Shown: positions 50,307 through 62,033 of the stretch, in pieces | How the letters are laid out: each line of letters starts with the position of its first letter | Numbering within the stretch: position 1 is the first letter of the stretch | Assembly: GCA_019843655.1 (NCBI GenBank) | Contig: JACDQD010000004.1 | Coordinates: forward strand, 29,771,872 to 29,835,871 | Direction: 5' to 3' | DNA: 64,000 bases | From: Lethocerus indicus | Lineage: Eukaryota; Arthropoda; Insecta; Hemiptera; Belostomatidae | Translations under genes and position numbers: made by a program | Notes under the pieces: generated by a model | What the model saw: the letters and a program-made list of their open reading frames with translations, nothing else | Databases searched by the model: none | What the model was told of the DNA's origin: nothing

Positions 50307-52770
50307 TTATTTATATATAAAGTAGCCAGACTGCAGTATCTTTATGTTTATAGTTTTTTCCCTGCCCATACATATCGAAAACCAAAGATCGATATATGCG
50401 AAGCGCAATCCATTTTAAAGTGCCGCCATTATCTCTTTAATATCTATATAACATTTTAACATATGCTACACATAGACTTCATTATTACAAAAAAAAATAT
50501 CTTGATTGATAATGTAGGGAATTGAAACTATGTATATAAATATTTTGACATGACTAAACAATGATCCATTAATCAAGCGACTCCTTTTCTATGTCGTATA
50601 ATTCCTTGTCCGGAGGAGATCGTCCCACAATAAGAAACATTTTATTGATTTAATTTTACAAGGAAACGCTTATTCGACGAGAGCCAACTGCCGAAACTGG
50701 TTTAGGGATCGAATTCAAAACTGAATAAATCAAATAAAAGTATTCGGAACATTTGAACCCAATTCTTCTTTATTTTCGTGAATCCGCCACTCGATACCCA
50801 GTCGGACAATAGGAGGCCCAAATATATATGTATGAAAGTAAATATACAGAATGTATGTATTGAAAATATGTTTGAAATATTTCGAAGCAATAATTATTTC
50901 GTTTAATTTTTATAACTACGACTATTCAATAATAATCGGGTTTCGGACACCGACTTATGTAATGCGGTATAATAGCAAGGATTGTTTTAACTGATCTCTA
51001 AAAATTGAAAAACAGGTTGCATTAATTTTCGAACGTATCACGTTGTATGCAATATTCCGTCCGTTGTAAGTGTAGGCAATTTGCTAAATTTAAATCAATA
51101 TCTATAAAAATGTTTAAATAATTTTTATGACAAATCGTAACTAGCAATATAATTAAATGTATCTTTTCCTGATGTCGCAAACGGGTAGGGATCGAGGTAA
51201 ATATTGACAAGATTGTTTCCTTGCTACGGCTGTATTACTCTCTTTGTGTTCCCCGTTTGCGCACTGAAATACGATATCCATTCTGCTACTGTCCAATGAT
51301 TGCTTCCTTTCCAGACACATCAGCGATTGCTGCCTCATATTCAACAGTTTATAAACGGGTGAGTACATTTTGTGCATCCATGTACCAATTTAATGGTAGG
51401 TTTATAGCGCGCGTTGAAGTCCAGAGCTGTATAATATAAAATTAATGCAAATTTTGTCGCTGCAGTCTCTTCGCGAGTTGTTTAAGCTAAGTAAGTACGT
51501 TATTTACGTTGTTTTGCATATTTCAATGATAAAATCGAGATTACTATCATACGAGAGATTGGAGAATATGGAATCTATGTAGAAGATTTCTAATTGGTGA
51601 ATGCTCGGGTCAACTTATAGAAATATAGAGGAAATTTAAATATTTAGAAGTTTTAATATTCTGAGTCGACAGCTCCATTAATTGAATAACATGGGTTGAC
51701 AATTTTTGGATAGTAATCTAATTACTAATACAATATCTGTATTAGAAAAATTCTGAATTTCATCGTATGGGGTTTTAATCCTGGATTGAGTTCAACAAAC
51801 ATTATTCGCTAGTTTGTTAATTTACAGCGTACAGTAATTTTATTCTAAGTAGCGAAATGGATAATTGGATTAAATTACACCGTCGGCATAATCATCGAGG
51901 AAAATAGGTTTCGTTCGGGACGGAGAGGATGTGATCGCATTTGGTGTGCCAGCATCTTTTGCCAGATTACACTCAGAGTCGGGATAATTATAATTAACGC
52001 ATATAGAACTGCATTGGTGGATTAGAAGCCATTAACCGAGGATATGACCGATCACGGATTGCACTCGAGCATCCACTTTTCCAATCCGTCTTGTTGTGGG
52101 ATTGTTCTTTCAACGTCCGTAAAATGCGATGGTGGCTTCAGACTGATTTGTGTATTTGATTTTACGTAGTTCCAACTTGTTATTAAGGATTTAGAATACT
52201 ACCTGGGACTAATTAAGAAGAATATAAATTAGGAAAAATACCAAACAATATGTGCGTATCCTATTTTATTTATTCTCACGCGGTAGTATTTTAGCCGAGC
52301 TTTACGTTTTACTACTATTTTTGTTTTTAGACTCTCTTCTAGAGTAAGCCATCAAGAGTGCTATTCAATCAGTGTTACCAGCTGGCCAAAAGCCTCTAGC
52401 ATTTGGCTTTTTTTAAAGCTGAGGAATCGTTTCGAGAAATTACATAAAAAAACAGGCGTCCAATTACAGGTTTATAGAGATCATAAAACTGCAGTACCTT
52501 TTAATTGCACCGTTGTAATTCCATCGGCGGTTAGTGTGCCGGTATTACTTAAACCGGCGTTTTATTGTTATTGCCCGTCTTTCGAAGCCCAATGAAATTG
52601 TTAGCCGCAGAACAATTACAGGACACTTAGCAATGGCGGTTATACTTTTACATTATTGTACATTTTAACCCGATGAAACGTAATTGATATTTGTTATTGG
52701 TCTATATCACAGTTTGTAAGAGCGACTGCTCGGATCCCAGCGATCAGCCAGTTACAAATTTGATTTGGTT
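47462..52770. other. Gene-free mosaic DNA
   Basis: No gene recognised. GC-rich around 49.5-50.2 kb, with CT-rich stretches; a TA microsatellite lies at 50264-50302; the remainder is AT-rich. Confidence 0.4.
50264..50302. repeat. (TA)n microsatellite
   Basis: TA run of about 19 repeats followed by degenerate AT-rich sequence. Confidence 0.95.
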
Positions 52771-52782
52771 GCAAGTACAAAT

Positions 52783-53011
52783 GTGCCCATAATTATGAAA
52801 GTGGTCTAAGTCAATTCAAACTTTAAATACAACATTTTCATATGAAATTCACACAATTTCATATTCATAATCAACTTAACATTAATCGAGACTAATAAAA
52901 TTCTAAATTAAAATGTTGCATAATATAAAAATATATGTTAATTTATTCGAAAGCAATTCATTAAATATCTCGAAACCAGAAATATATGACCACTTTCATA
53001 ATTATGGGCAC
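52783..53011. mobile_element. Miniature inverted-repeat element, 229 bp
   Basis: Perfect 24-bp inverted repeats (52783-52806 and 52988-53011), starting GTGCCCATAATTATGAAAGT, flank an AT-rich 181-bp centre with no coding capacity. Inverted repeats containing TGCCCATAATTATG are of the style seen in Tc1/mariner elements, so a nonautonomous derivative is likely. A clean TA target duplication could not be confirmed. Confidence 0.7.
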
Positions 53012-53285
53012 AAATCATTCCATTCGCATTGTAGAGGATTGTATGCAACTAATGCATCTCTAATTTGAGATAATTGTCGTACAAAATTACTTCAAAAATT
53101 TCTTATCGCGTAAATATTGCGTTTTGATATTACATATTTTTTCGATCAAACTTGTTTCCGAACTCAGTTTTTAAAGCATTGGGATATCAGTTTGATATTA
53201 CAGGCTACTATCAGTTAATATCTTAACGGGTATGTGAGTGAGTGAGTTTATTTACGCCTCCACTCGGCTATTTGATATTGAGCTA

Positions 53286-53302
53286 GACCGGTTTCGGCTA
53301 CT
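53286..53302 (-). repeat. Hammerhead-family stub
   Basis: On the minus strand, GCCGAAACCGGTC is intact and followed by TAGC, but no CUGANGA box precedes it. On the plus strand it lies about 50 bp after a GTGAGTGAGTGAG run. A weaker stub (AACCGGTCTAA, minus strand) lies at 56862. Confidence 0.35.
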
Positions 53303-56300
53303 CCGATTAAGGGTTAGTCCCTAGAGGCAGAAGGGTAGTCCCCAGTCACAAGTTAATATATCGCGAGGGTGGAGCTGAGGGGCGGAGGCGGCGTTAAACT
53401 GGCGCGAAATACGGCCCGGTTAAGGGCCGTTCGTGTAAGCAGTAAACACTGTTGGCTAATCGGCGGTGGGGCGGCCGCCGATTGTTTACAAGAACTTCCG
53501 GTCGATTAAGAGTAAGCAGGAGAGGTGGCCCAGGCGGGCTCGGCCCCGGCCTCTGGGCCACAATTTGCCTGTGCCGACTGGGCGGATGCGGGCCCGCACC
53601 TGTTCCCGCCGCCACCACACCGCCGACAACAACAATGTATCAATAACTCCGTTATATATAACTTGTAATCCGCACTCCATCCGTCCCCTTCTTGCGGGCC
53701 GATTTTTTTTTTCCGCATCGCGTATACCCATACGGGTATCAATTTCTAGTACATTCGTTAGCTATGCAAATGGGGCCGCGCCGATGCAGTGAAAAATTGC
53801 CGAGTAATAGGCTCTATTGAGTGTCCGACCCTTTGCCTTATCTGAATAGCGTATGGAAGAATTTTCCCTCAGGGATTATTCTTACTGTTTTAAGGTGAAC
53901 GAGAACAAATGCCCACATTTGATGTTGGCTTTGAAAATATATCAACGGTGCATTTTTCCAACGGACGGGAAATGCTGCGGGAGGGAGATGAATGCACTTC
54001 TTATTCTCATGAAGAAAGTTTCCTAAGAAGATTGATGAAGAAGTATGGGAGTAACGAGCGAAGGTTTCGGTGACCAGAGAACTCGAATTATCAGACAAAA
54101 CCCTGGGGAAAAGGGCAAAAAACGTTCGGGTGGAAACGTAGGACGTTCCAAACGCAGTAAAAATCCCGGATGACGAGACCCCACCGGAAGTTTTAGTGAG
54201 TGATAAGAATGGGAATAATCATGAATACTGCTCATTTTCAACCCGGCTCCATTCCCATTTAAGGTTACGATCCAGATCGAGTTAATTCTACACTTAGAAC
54301 CACCCCGACAGAATAGCATTGAGAGGACTCCCTTCTTATGAGCCCACCAATCAATACATAAATAATTTATTACTATATGAAATAAAATTGGTGGGACAGA
54401 GGAGAATGGAAGTGGCATAACTTTCTTAAATCATCCCCCGGGTCTTTGTACTCTTTAGAACTTCTTTCCCCCTGCTTTTACTAACTGCGAGCGCAATCCT
54501 TAAGGACCGTATAAATAGTCACTTCGTAATGCGCGGACAAATTTGTCTCTTCGACCGAGAAAAATACGCTAATAAAGGCCGAGTGCCTAAAGGTATTTTC
54601 TGAACCGCCAGTAACCATACGAATAAGTACGCTCCAATTACAGCGCTAATAATAACCTGTTACTTTGTAAACAGGTAAATTATCGGTTCACGTAAGAAAT
54701 ATATACACAGAAATTGACCCGACTAAATGTTTTCTTACGCAACCCGTCGTAAAAGAACCTTCAATAAAACTAGAAATGTTCCGAGCGACATTCGTCACAT
54801 ACCGATGTTGATTGTGAAAGGTAAATGGAAATAAAATCCTTAGAGTGGCCGGGGGGTGAGGGGGGCTTAGTTACCCGCATGATAACGAACAAATTCATCA
54901 CGGAATGGAAAAATTTCGGGGCGATCGCTCAATAAAGATTTATTCCCCATTCCTAAATAGTCGGCTTAATGAGGACAAGATTTTCTTCATACCGGGCATA
55001 TGTCTAATTCTTTTTTTACGTCTCCTTTTTATCTGACCAACTTTTATATCTCCTGTCGATTGTATCTGTCAATCATTTATCGAATAAAATCAGAAATTTT
55101 TGCAACCCAATAACGATTCATTTCATGGACTATTAAACTTTATACGCAAACGGGTGAGTTGAAAATGAGTGTTTCATGTTCTCCTCTATTGTGGAATCAT
55201 TCCATCAGTAATTAAGGCCACGATAATTGGATAAATAATATATTTTACTTCCTTTATAAAATTGAGAATATTTTGTAATCCTGTAGTAAGTTTCCGTTGG
55301 TTAGGCAGGACCGGGATTGTCTGGTTTTCGCGAGAGAGGCGCCAGCGGACGGACGGTACAAAGAGGAAAACAGCATTCGGAGTGGGTAATAATGAAATCA
55401 TGCCGGGTGGAAATTAAGTGTTATTACCGGTTTATTTATGAGTGCCCGGCTGCCTTATAGAGCGTGAAATTGTCGGGACGAATTCGGATACCCAGCCCGC
55501 CATTGGGGCCCACAGTTTAATAAGCGCCGTCCGATTTGGGGCCCGAAATTGGGGCCAATTAACACTCAATTATTTGCTGCATTCATTCCCGCAGCATTTC
55601 ACGATTAATCCGCGATTATTTATTTTCGGCTAGCCTTAAATTCAGACTTATTAACAATATCATATACATCAAACATTAAAATATTCGTTCGAAACTTAGG
55701 CAATATTGAGAGAATCTGAATTTCAATATAATAAATGAGTGAATTTGGAGGGATATTTTTGAACAAAATTACTTTTATTTTTCAACATAATCTCCATTTA
55801 GGGAGATAAACTGGACCAAGTTCCAATTTTTTCATCCCGTCAAAAAGGTATTGCAAAATAACTATTCACCTTATAAATTATCAAATCGCCCGCACAGGTC
55901 CCTTTTATAACGCGTTATTAATTTAGAATATAATTTGTCCCGGAAAATCTATTTTTTTCGGGTCCGCATAAACGAGTTTTAAATTGGCGGGAATTTCCAA
56001 GAGTCGGATTGAATTAAAGTAGCCACTCGATTAGCATATTCCCGAAGCAAGTCCCGAAGCGGTTTTATGATAAATAGAGGTGGAGGGGCGAATACATCGG
56101 CCGAAGGGGGAAGATTTGCGCGGAAGACTGTCATTTTCCTTGGTCAATCCATCAGTCAATCGGTGACGGGGAGTTGTAGTGGATTGGAGAGGTGGACCGA
56201 ACAGCTGTTGTCCGTGACTCAGCCGGGGCCCGCTTATTAGCCCAAACCAATTAGCGCTGAATTATTTATAGGCGGAGAAATTTTCAGGTGCTCCTAATCA

Positions 56301-58553
56301 AAACAACTCCGTGTTTGGAGTAGGCGTATAAATTCAGATATTTCTGATCGGGGCCCCGGCCCGGCCGAACGGATTCCGCGGCTCAAAGTGGGCCCAATTA
56401 CTTATCCGAAACGGCACCACTGATATACCGGAGTTTTTGCCACCCAAAACGCCCCCCGAGAAAAAGTATTCTTCCTGTCGCTAATACTTCCGGCCCTACC
56501 TCCGATTCCGTATACGCCATCCACCTTCCGGTATCAGCCGGCATCTGCGAGCCTATGTCTGCCCTCGTGCATGAAAGGTATCCGTGTACCTTTCTTAGGA
56601 ATTGTTCAGGTCTTGGCTTCCTCTTATTAATAAATAACCGATTCCGTTAACAACATAGAAATTCTCGAATACCAATCTCAACGCAATTCCAAAAATATTT
56701 ATCTCGTATGCCGTAGCTCTTTCGGCTTTTTCAGCAGGAATCCGTAGTTGAAGTAGTCAGGTACTTAAGCATTCCGACCGCTGCTGTTACTACTGTAGAT
56801 TTCAGATATAAACCATCATTCATACAGCGGGCCTTGAGAGCTACCGTGGCGGCCTGAGATTAGACCGGTTTTTTGTTGTATACTCGAATAGAAGTCAGAC
56901 TGCTTATATACATCTCCTATACGAAATATTTTGTTCATGTTTTCGCACGTGCGACGACGCCTAGCCAACTAATCAATATATTATAATTGAAATTAATCAC
57001 TCCCGGTATAAAAGTGACAAAATTTGATTCTCGGAATATGCCCGTGGAAAGAAGAGGCCGTCTAGGCGAAGCCTGGAATAATAATTCAATTATATAAATT
57101 ACGGAATAAGCGAATTAACCGTAAAGGGCGCAATGGGATGTAGTGTGGGCTCCCCGGGCGCAGGTATCGGGACGCCGAAGAGGGGAAGCAGGGAGAAGAA
57201 TAATAAATGGAGAGTGGAAAGAGAGCGAGAGAGTGGCGGTGGAGCGGGGGAGGGGCGGATTATTTAGCATACCGGGCGCACAAATATTCTACTTATATGG
57301 TGTGGGAGCTGAAACGGCGCCATTATACACACAGAGCAGAGAAAACAGATCTTATCTCGGGGTTTGGGTTCGGGTAGCGGCGGGACGGGACCCTCCCAAT
57401 ATCAAACGGGGGGACAACTCTATACAGCCACCTTATACCACTTCTCCTCCTACTATTCATTACCATCCCCTTTACCACTTTGATTTATTGCCCCAATCTT
57501 AATTGGGAAACCGGAGTGGTAATGGTACACTTTTGTTATCCATAATAGGGAGAACAACAAATTCGATTACCGCTAAACATTTTTGGGCGTTAATGGATTT
57601 AAACTCTATCAACTAAATAGTGACGCACTGAATCAACCTATCAGCTACACTGCCGAAAAAAAAATTCCAACTGTGATTATATTTCCAAACACCCTAGAAA
57701 AATGCAAATAACTTAAGATTTTCCTTAATGACGGACACACTAATTATGATGAAGTAATCGGTATATAGTTAATGTAATATCATTTCGAAAACTACAGCAC
57801 TAAAATGCGATTAAAGGAATAATCGAAATAATTGTTTAAGGAAAATAGTATTTCAATATTTATCCTGATATATTTATATGTTTAAATCAATAGCCGAACC
57901 AAAATAATTCAGAACTGTACCAGATTGTTATGTTGACTAAATAACATATTTCTTCGAAAATATACTCAAACTTTTCACTTAACAAATATTAAACTCAATA
58001 ATTTTTCTTCGCGTATTCCATTAATTTATACCGAACTTCCCCAGTTATTCCATCACAATGTTCTACCAAAGTCATTATAAAATATAGGACAAAAACAGAA
58101 TATTTAAATTATTGGAAAATATTTTCAGCTTATCCAATAACCGACTTTTATTTGTACAACCTGTCATCTGAACGCTGTTTCGATCTGACATTGCGTCCAT
58201 TCCTTTTTATATCCGGTACCGTTTCGTACATCTGGCCGTCTACGTTTTCTTTTTTTCAGAAATTCTACCGATACCCGCGGAAAACAGGTCAAACCGGAAA
58301 CATAACTCGATGATACACGAGTACACCGTTTGAACAGGGAAAATAAGCGGGCGGGGACGCGAAACGCGTTATTCGCATTTTTTCCGATCTCGAAATATTC
58401 CAGAGGCCGATGGGGCATAATTCAAATTATTCAGAGGGACGAATTCCGCGGACCGGGTACAAAAATATTGCGGATCGAAATTGTTTGTACCGGTCGGTCG
58501 GTACCTCGGGGGCGAGGTACACTTGGGGACAACGAAGAATGCCAACTCTTCAA

Positions 58554-58588
58554 GAGACAGAGAGAGAGAGAGAGGGAGGAGAGAGAGA
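58554..58588. repeat. Short GA microsatellite
   Basis: GA-rich tract with GGGAGGA interruption; frames through it are low-complexity. Confidence 0.85.
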
Positions 58589-61500
58589 TGTTTCTTTTAT
58601 TCATTATATTCCGTCGTTGGGCTAATTATTGTTTTGCGAATGTGGAGGAGGGGGGTAGGAGGACAGGGGGCCACAACCTGGCTGTAGGGGCCCGTCCCTC
58701 GGGATGACATAAATTACAGTCGGGCCCCGATGCTTATCTCCACTTTCTTGAATACTGAAAATCCTCAAGACGACTCTATGCCCCGAGTGAGGGATGTCCC
58801 GCGGGGAGTTGAATCGCTTAATTAAAGCTTTCGACGGGGAATTCTCGGTCCCTCCCCACCACGTGTACAGGGCGGCATGCCGCTCACAAATAGGCCTCGA
58901 TTTTTCGCAGGTGCGCGCCTACCTCGAAAAATCATAAATTACTTTTAACGAAACATACTGTAAATTACAGGAATACCGTTGTTTCCATTTTTGGAACCGA
59001 AGAATTCTGTATCGGAGAACGCGATGAATTGCATTTATCGTGTCCGTGCCCCGACTAGTTTGTACATCATCATTGGGTTTTCAGTTGAAACGCTGTTCGG
59101 ATCGAACCGGCCGATTCCTACTGTGCGGGTTGCAAAACTTTCGAATGGGACTTTAATTCAGCGTTTCCCTTGCGAATAGATCCGCTTATAAAGTCTCTAA
59201 GCAGCGTTTACGACTCGTTCGGCTATCGTTTGAATTTTAATGGGTCGCCTCCTCGTTGCCCGGTATCGCTTCCGTATTTGGTCAGCGGCATTAGCGGGGC
59301 CCGAAAATATGTCAGGTTGGCCGCTTTATGATATCTGTCTCGTAAAAATATCACGACTACCGGTTTATGCTTAATGAACGTCCGCCCGGCCCCGGCCGAA
59401 CCGACCAATTATATCATGTTGACTGATAGCCCCACGGCGGTCATTACTCGAAGGACTTGTAGTACTAAATCCTGTTTTATGAGCCCGAATAAAAATTCCG
59501 TATTTGTCTCGATTTTATTATTGACGGCCTATCTCACTTGAATATCAAACCCGGCTCGTCAATTATATTTTTAACATAACCTTCGTACTCGTCCTCTCCA
59601 AATATTTTTCTACTCGATTCCTTCTTCATTTTATTTTCGGTCTTTAATTTGGCGAAAAACGGAGTTGAAGGCAACGGCGGATATTATAATTTTGAATATC
59701 AAACGATGAACAGAGTCGAAAACGGACGTATATTAATATTATTTCTGTCGTCCTGTGCGTTCGTTATCCCGCGGACTGGACCGAGCTGACAGTCACGACT
59801 GACCCCTCTAGTAAATATTAAATGGACACGAAAGGAAGATTGACGCAGTTTACAGTATAGAATGTATAGCGACTATATTCATAAAACGGTAGCAATATAC
59901 TCGTGCTAAAATATGCACAGTGTAATACATGAAGTAATGTTAATAATAATTATGTTTCACTCCTTTCACTGTGGAAAATGTTCTCATACACTACAGTTTT
60001 CCAGGAATACATATAATTCCTTGGTGATAATCCAATTCAAATTCATCCGAGAAGATTCACAGTGAACGAGCGGGCCGTAGCGAATATTATTGTAATAGGG
60101 ACAACAATCGGTTGTCACGATTCTAGTTTTTAATTGGTTTTATTCCAAGCGTGACTCCGAGAACGTCACTGAGCCGGCCGCGGCGTACCGGAGATTATTC
60201 ACAAATATTGGGGATGATCGACACGAGGTACATAGTACCGAGATGAATACCCTAGATAAAATAATATAATTGGAAGGTTTTTCCTTTGGGCGCTTTTATA
60301 GAGAGGCGCGAGCCCCAGTTAAAAGGTTTTCACTTCAAACCGTGGGATCGACATGATTGGCCGAGCGCTAATTAAGGCACATACTATCGGCCGTATTTAT
60401 TTAAAAAACGTTAACACATGTCGGTAACCGCCAACAACATTTAATTATCCCGGTTGTATGCGCCCCCGGGGGCTGAGCATGTCCGGTTCGTTTACGGTCA
60501 AAAGGAAACCAATTTGTAATACGGAGAAAACATATCGCGGAATGTGTTGACGCCCATTTAATACGATCGTAGTTAATACCTTTATTTTCCATGGCTTATG
60601 ACGATAAAAAATAATATGCAAAACGTGGAGAGTGCAGCTTGGTGGTGCTTTGTCAATACTTTTAACGAGAATGGCAACAGAACACCATCGACAGAAGGCC
60701 ATTCATTCTACTTGTGCAATTTTCCTCAGTATATATAATATTAGCGGAATAACTGGAATGAATCCAGCCGGCTAATATGCCTAATATGTACAGATAGTAA
60801 TTGGAAATATATTTTTTAATTTAAGAATGCACAATTCCTGACCTAATGTGAAATTATTATCTCACGAGTCTGCAATACAATTTGCCGTTTATATCCCGAT
60901 TGAATATATTAAAAAGTTTGATAAATGTTCATTTTAATTGTTGCAGGCGAATTTTCAGCCCGTTTGACATGAATGCACCGGCTCACTTTTTATCAGTTTT
61001 AATAACAACAGTATAGGCGTTATCCCAGAAACTCCGTCTCTGTAAGTAATCGAGTACATGAACCTCTAATAAATAAGGACTTGGTGTGCTAATACATTTC
61101 AATAGATAATTGCTCTTTTTGTTGGATCGAAAACCGTATCTGTAGTGTGTGTATAAAGGAAAAATATTTTGTAGCTTGTGATTGCAGAAATCGGTACTTC
61201 GAAACATTATTTTGGTAAACGTAAAATCTAAAGATAATTTATCGTATTGTATTCACTTATTTTGTAGTCGATGCATGATACGAGAGCCGCAAAAGGGAAT
61301 GGCGGACTCAAAAGGAATTCGGGGCCGAGGAATTCCCGCGTTGGCCAATTGTAATGGAGCTTTTCTCCTAATTGCGAAATAACCCGTCTGTTTTATTCGT
61401 CGCCCGTGGCCCGTTAAATGAATCAAGTCATTATAAAATCGCGAGGCGAAAACATAAATCTTCAGCGTGCTCAAAGGGGCAAAACCCCCGGTGCAAAAAC

Positions 61501-62008
61501 AATGGTCGAACGTACAGGCGATCAAGACACAAGTGGGAATTGTTGTTAATTAATGGCGGACATCTGTTTAATTTTATATTCCGCGAAAAAGTCGAATAAA
61601 AAGAAAAAGGGGAAAAAGCTCGCGGTCAGAAACAGAAAATGCAGTGGTGGTGGTGGGGTGGGGGTGGGAAGGCGTCCTTAATTAGCGCTGGCAATGATCT
61701 CCGCCCAGCGGATTCAGAAGGAACCCATTAAGGCGAATATACACGCTGCATAAAGTACTCAATTAGCGAGGGAGAAAACCGCCACGTTGACCGGACCGGC
61801 GATTACATTATTTCCCATTAATGGGAGGCGCATTAAATACAGTCGCCCTGCTTCGAATTAGGTGGGCTCGTTTTAACTATACTGGTCTCGGCCCGAAACT
61901 AAACCTTTCTTTACAAAATTATTCAATAACAGTATCTAACGAAAGTTAATTCCAGTCGATCAATTCGTTAAGAGAATTATTTATATTTCAATTTCCACAT
62001 TCCCATTA

Positions 62009-62033
62009 ATAGCGATTATCTTATAATCGCTAT
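62009..62033. repeat. Perfect 11-bp-arm hairpin
   Basis: ATAGCGATTAT and its exact complement flank a 3-nt loop (CTT). The sequence is unique in the window. Confidence 0.8.

Noticed and set aside
53234..53270. GTGAGTGAGTGAGTTTATTTACGCC, similar to a dispersed repeat I associate with molluscs
   Set aside because: Similarity is short and partly simple-sequence. It is not enough to move the organism assignment away from arthropods, though it is a reason to keep that assignment open.
57143..57502. 119-codon frame beginning with GTG
   Set aside because: GTG is not a normal start in animals; the frame covers a GC-rich island and matches nothing known.
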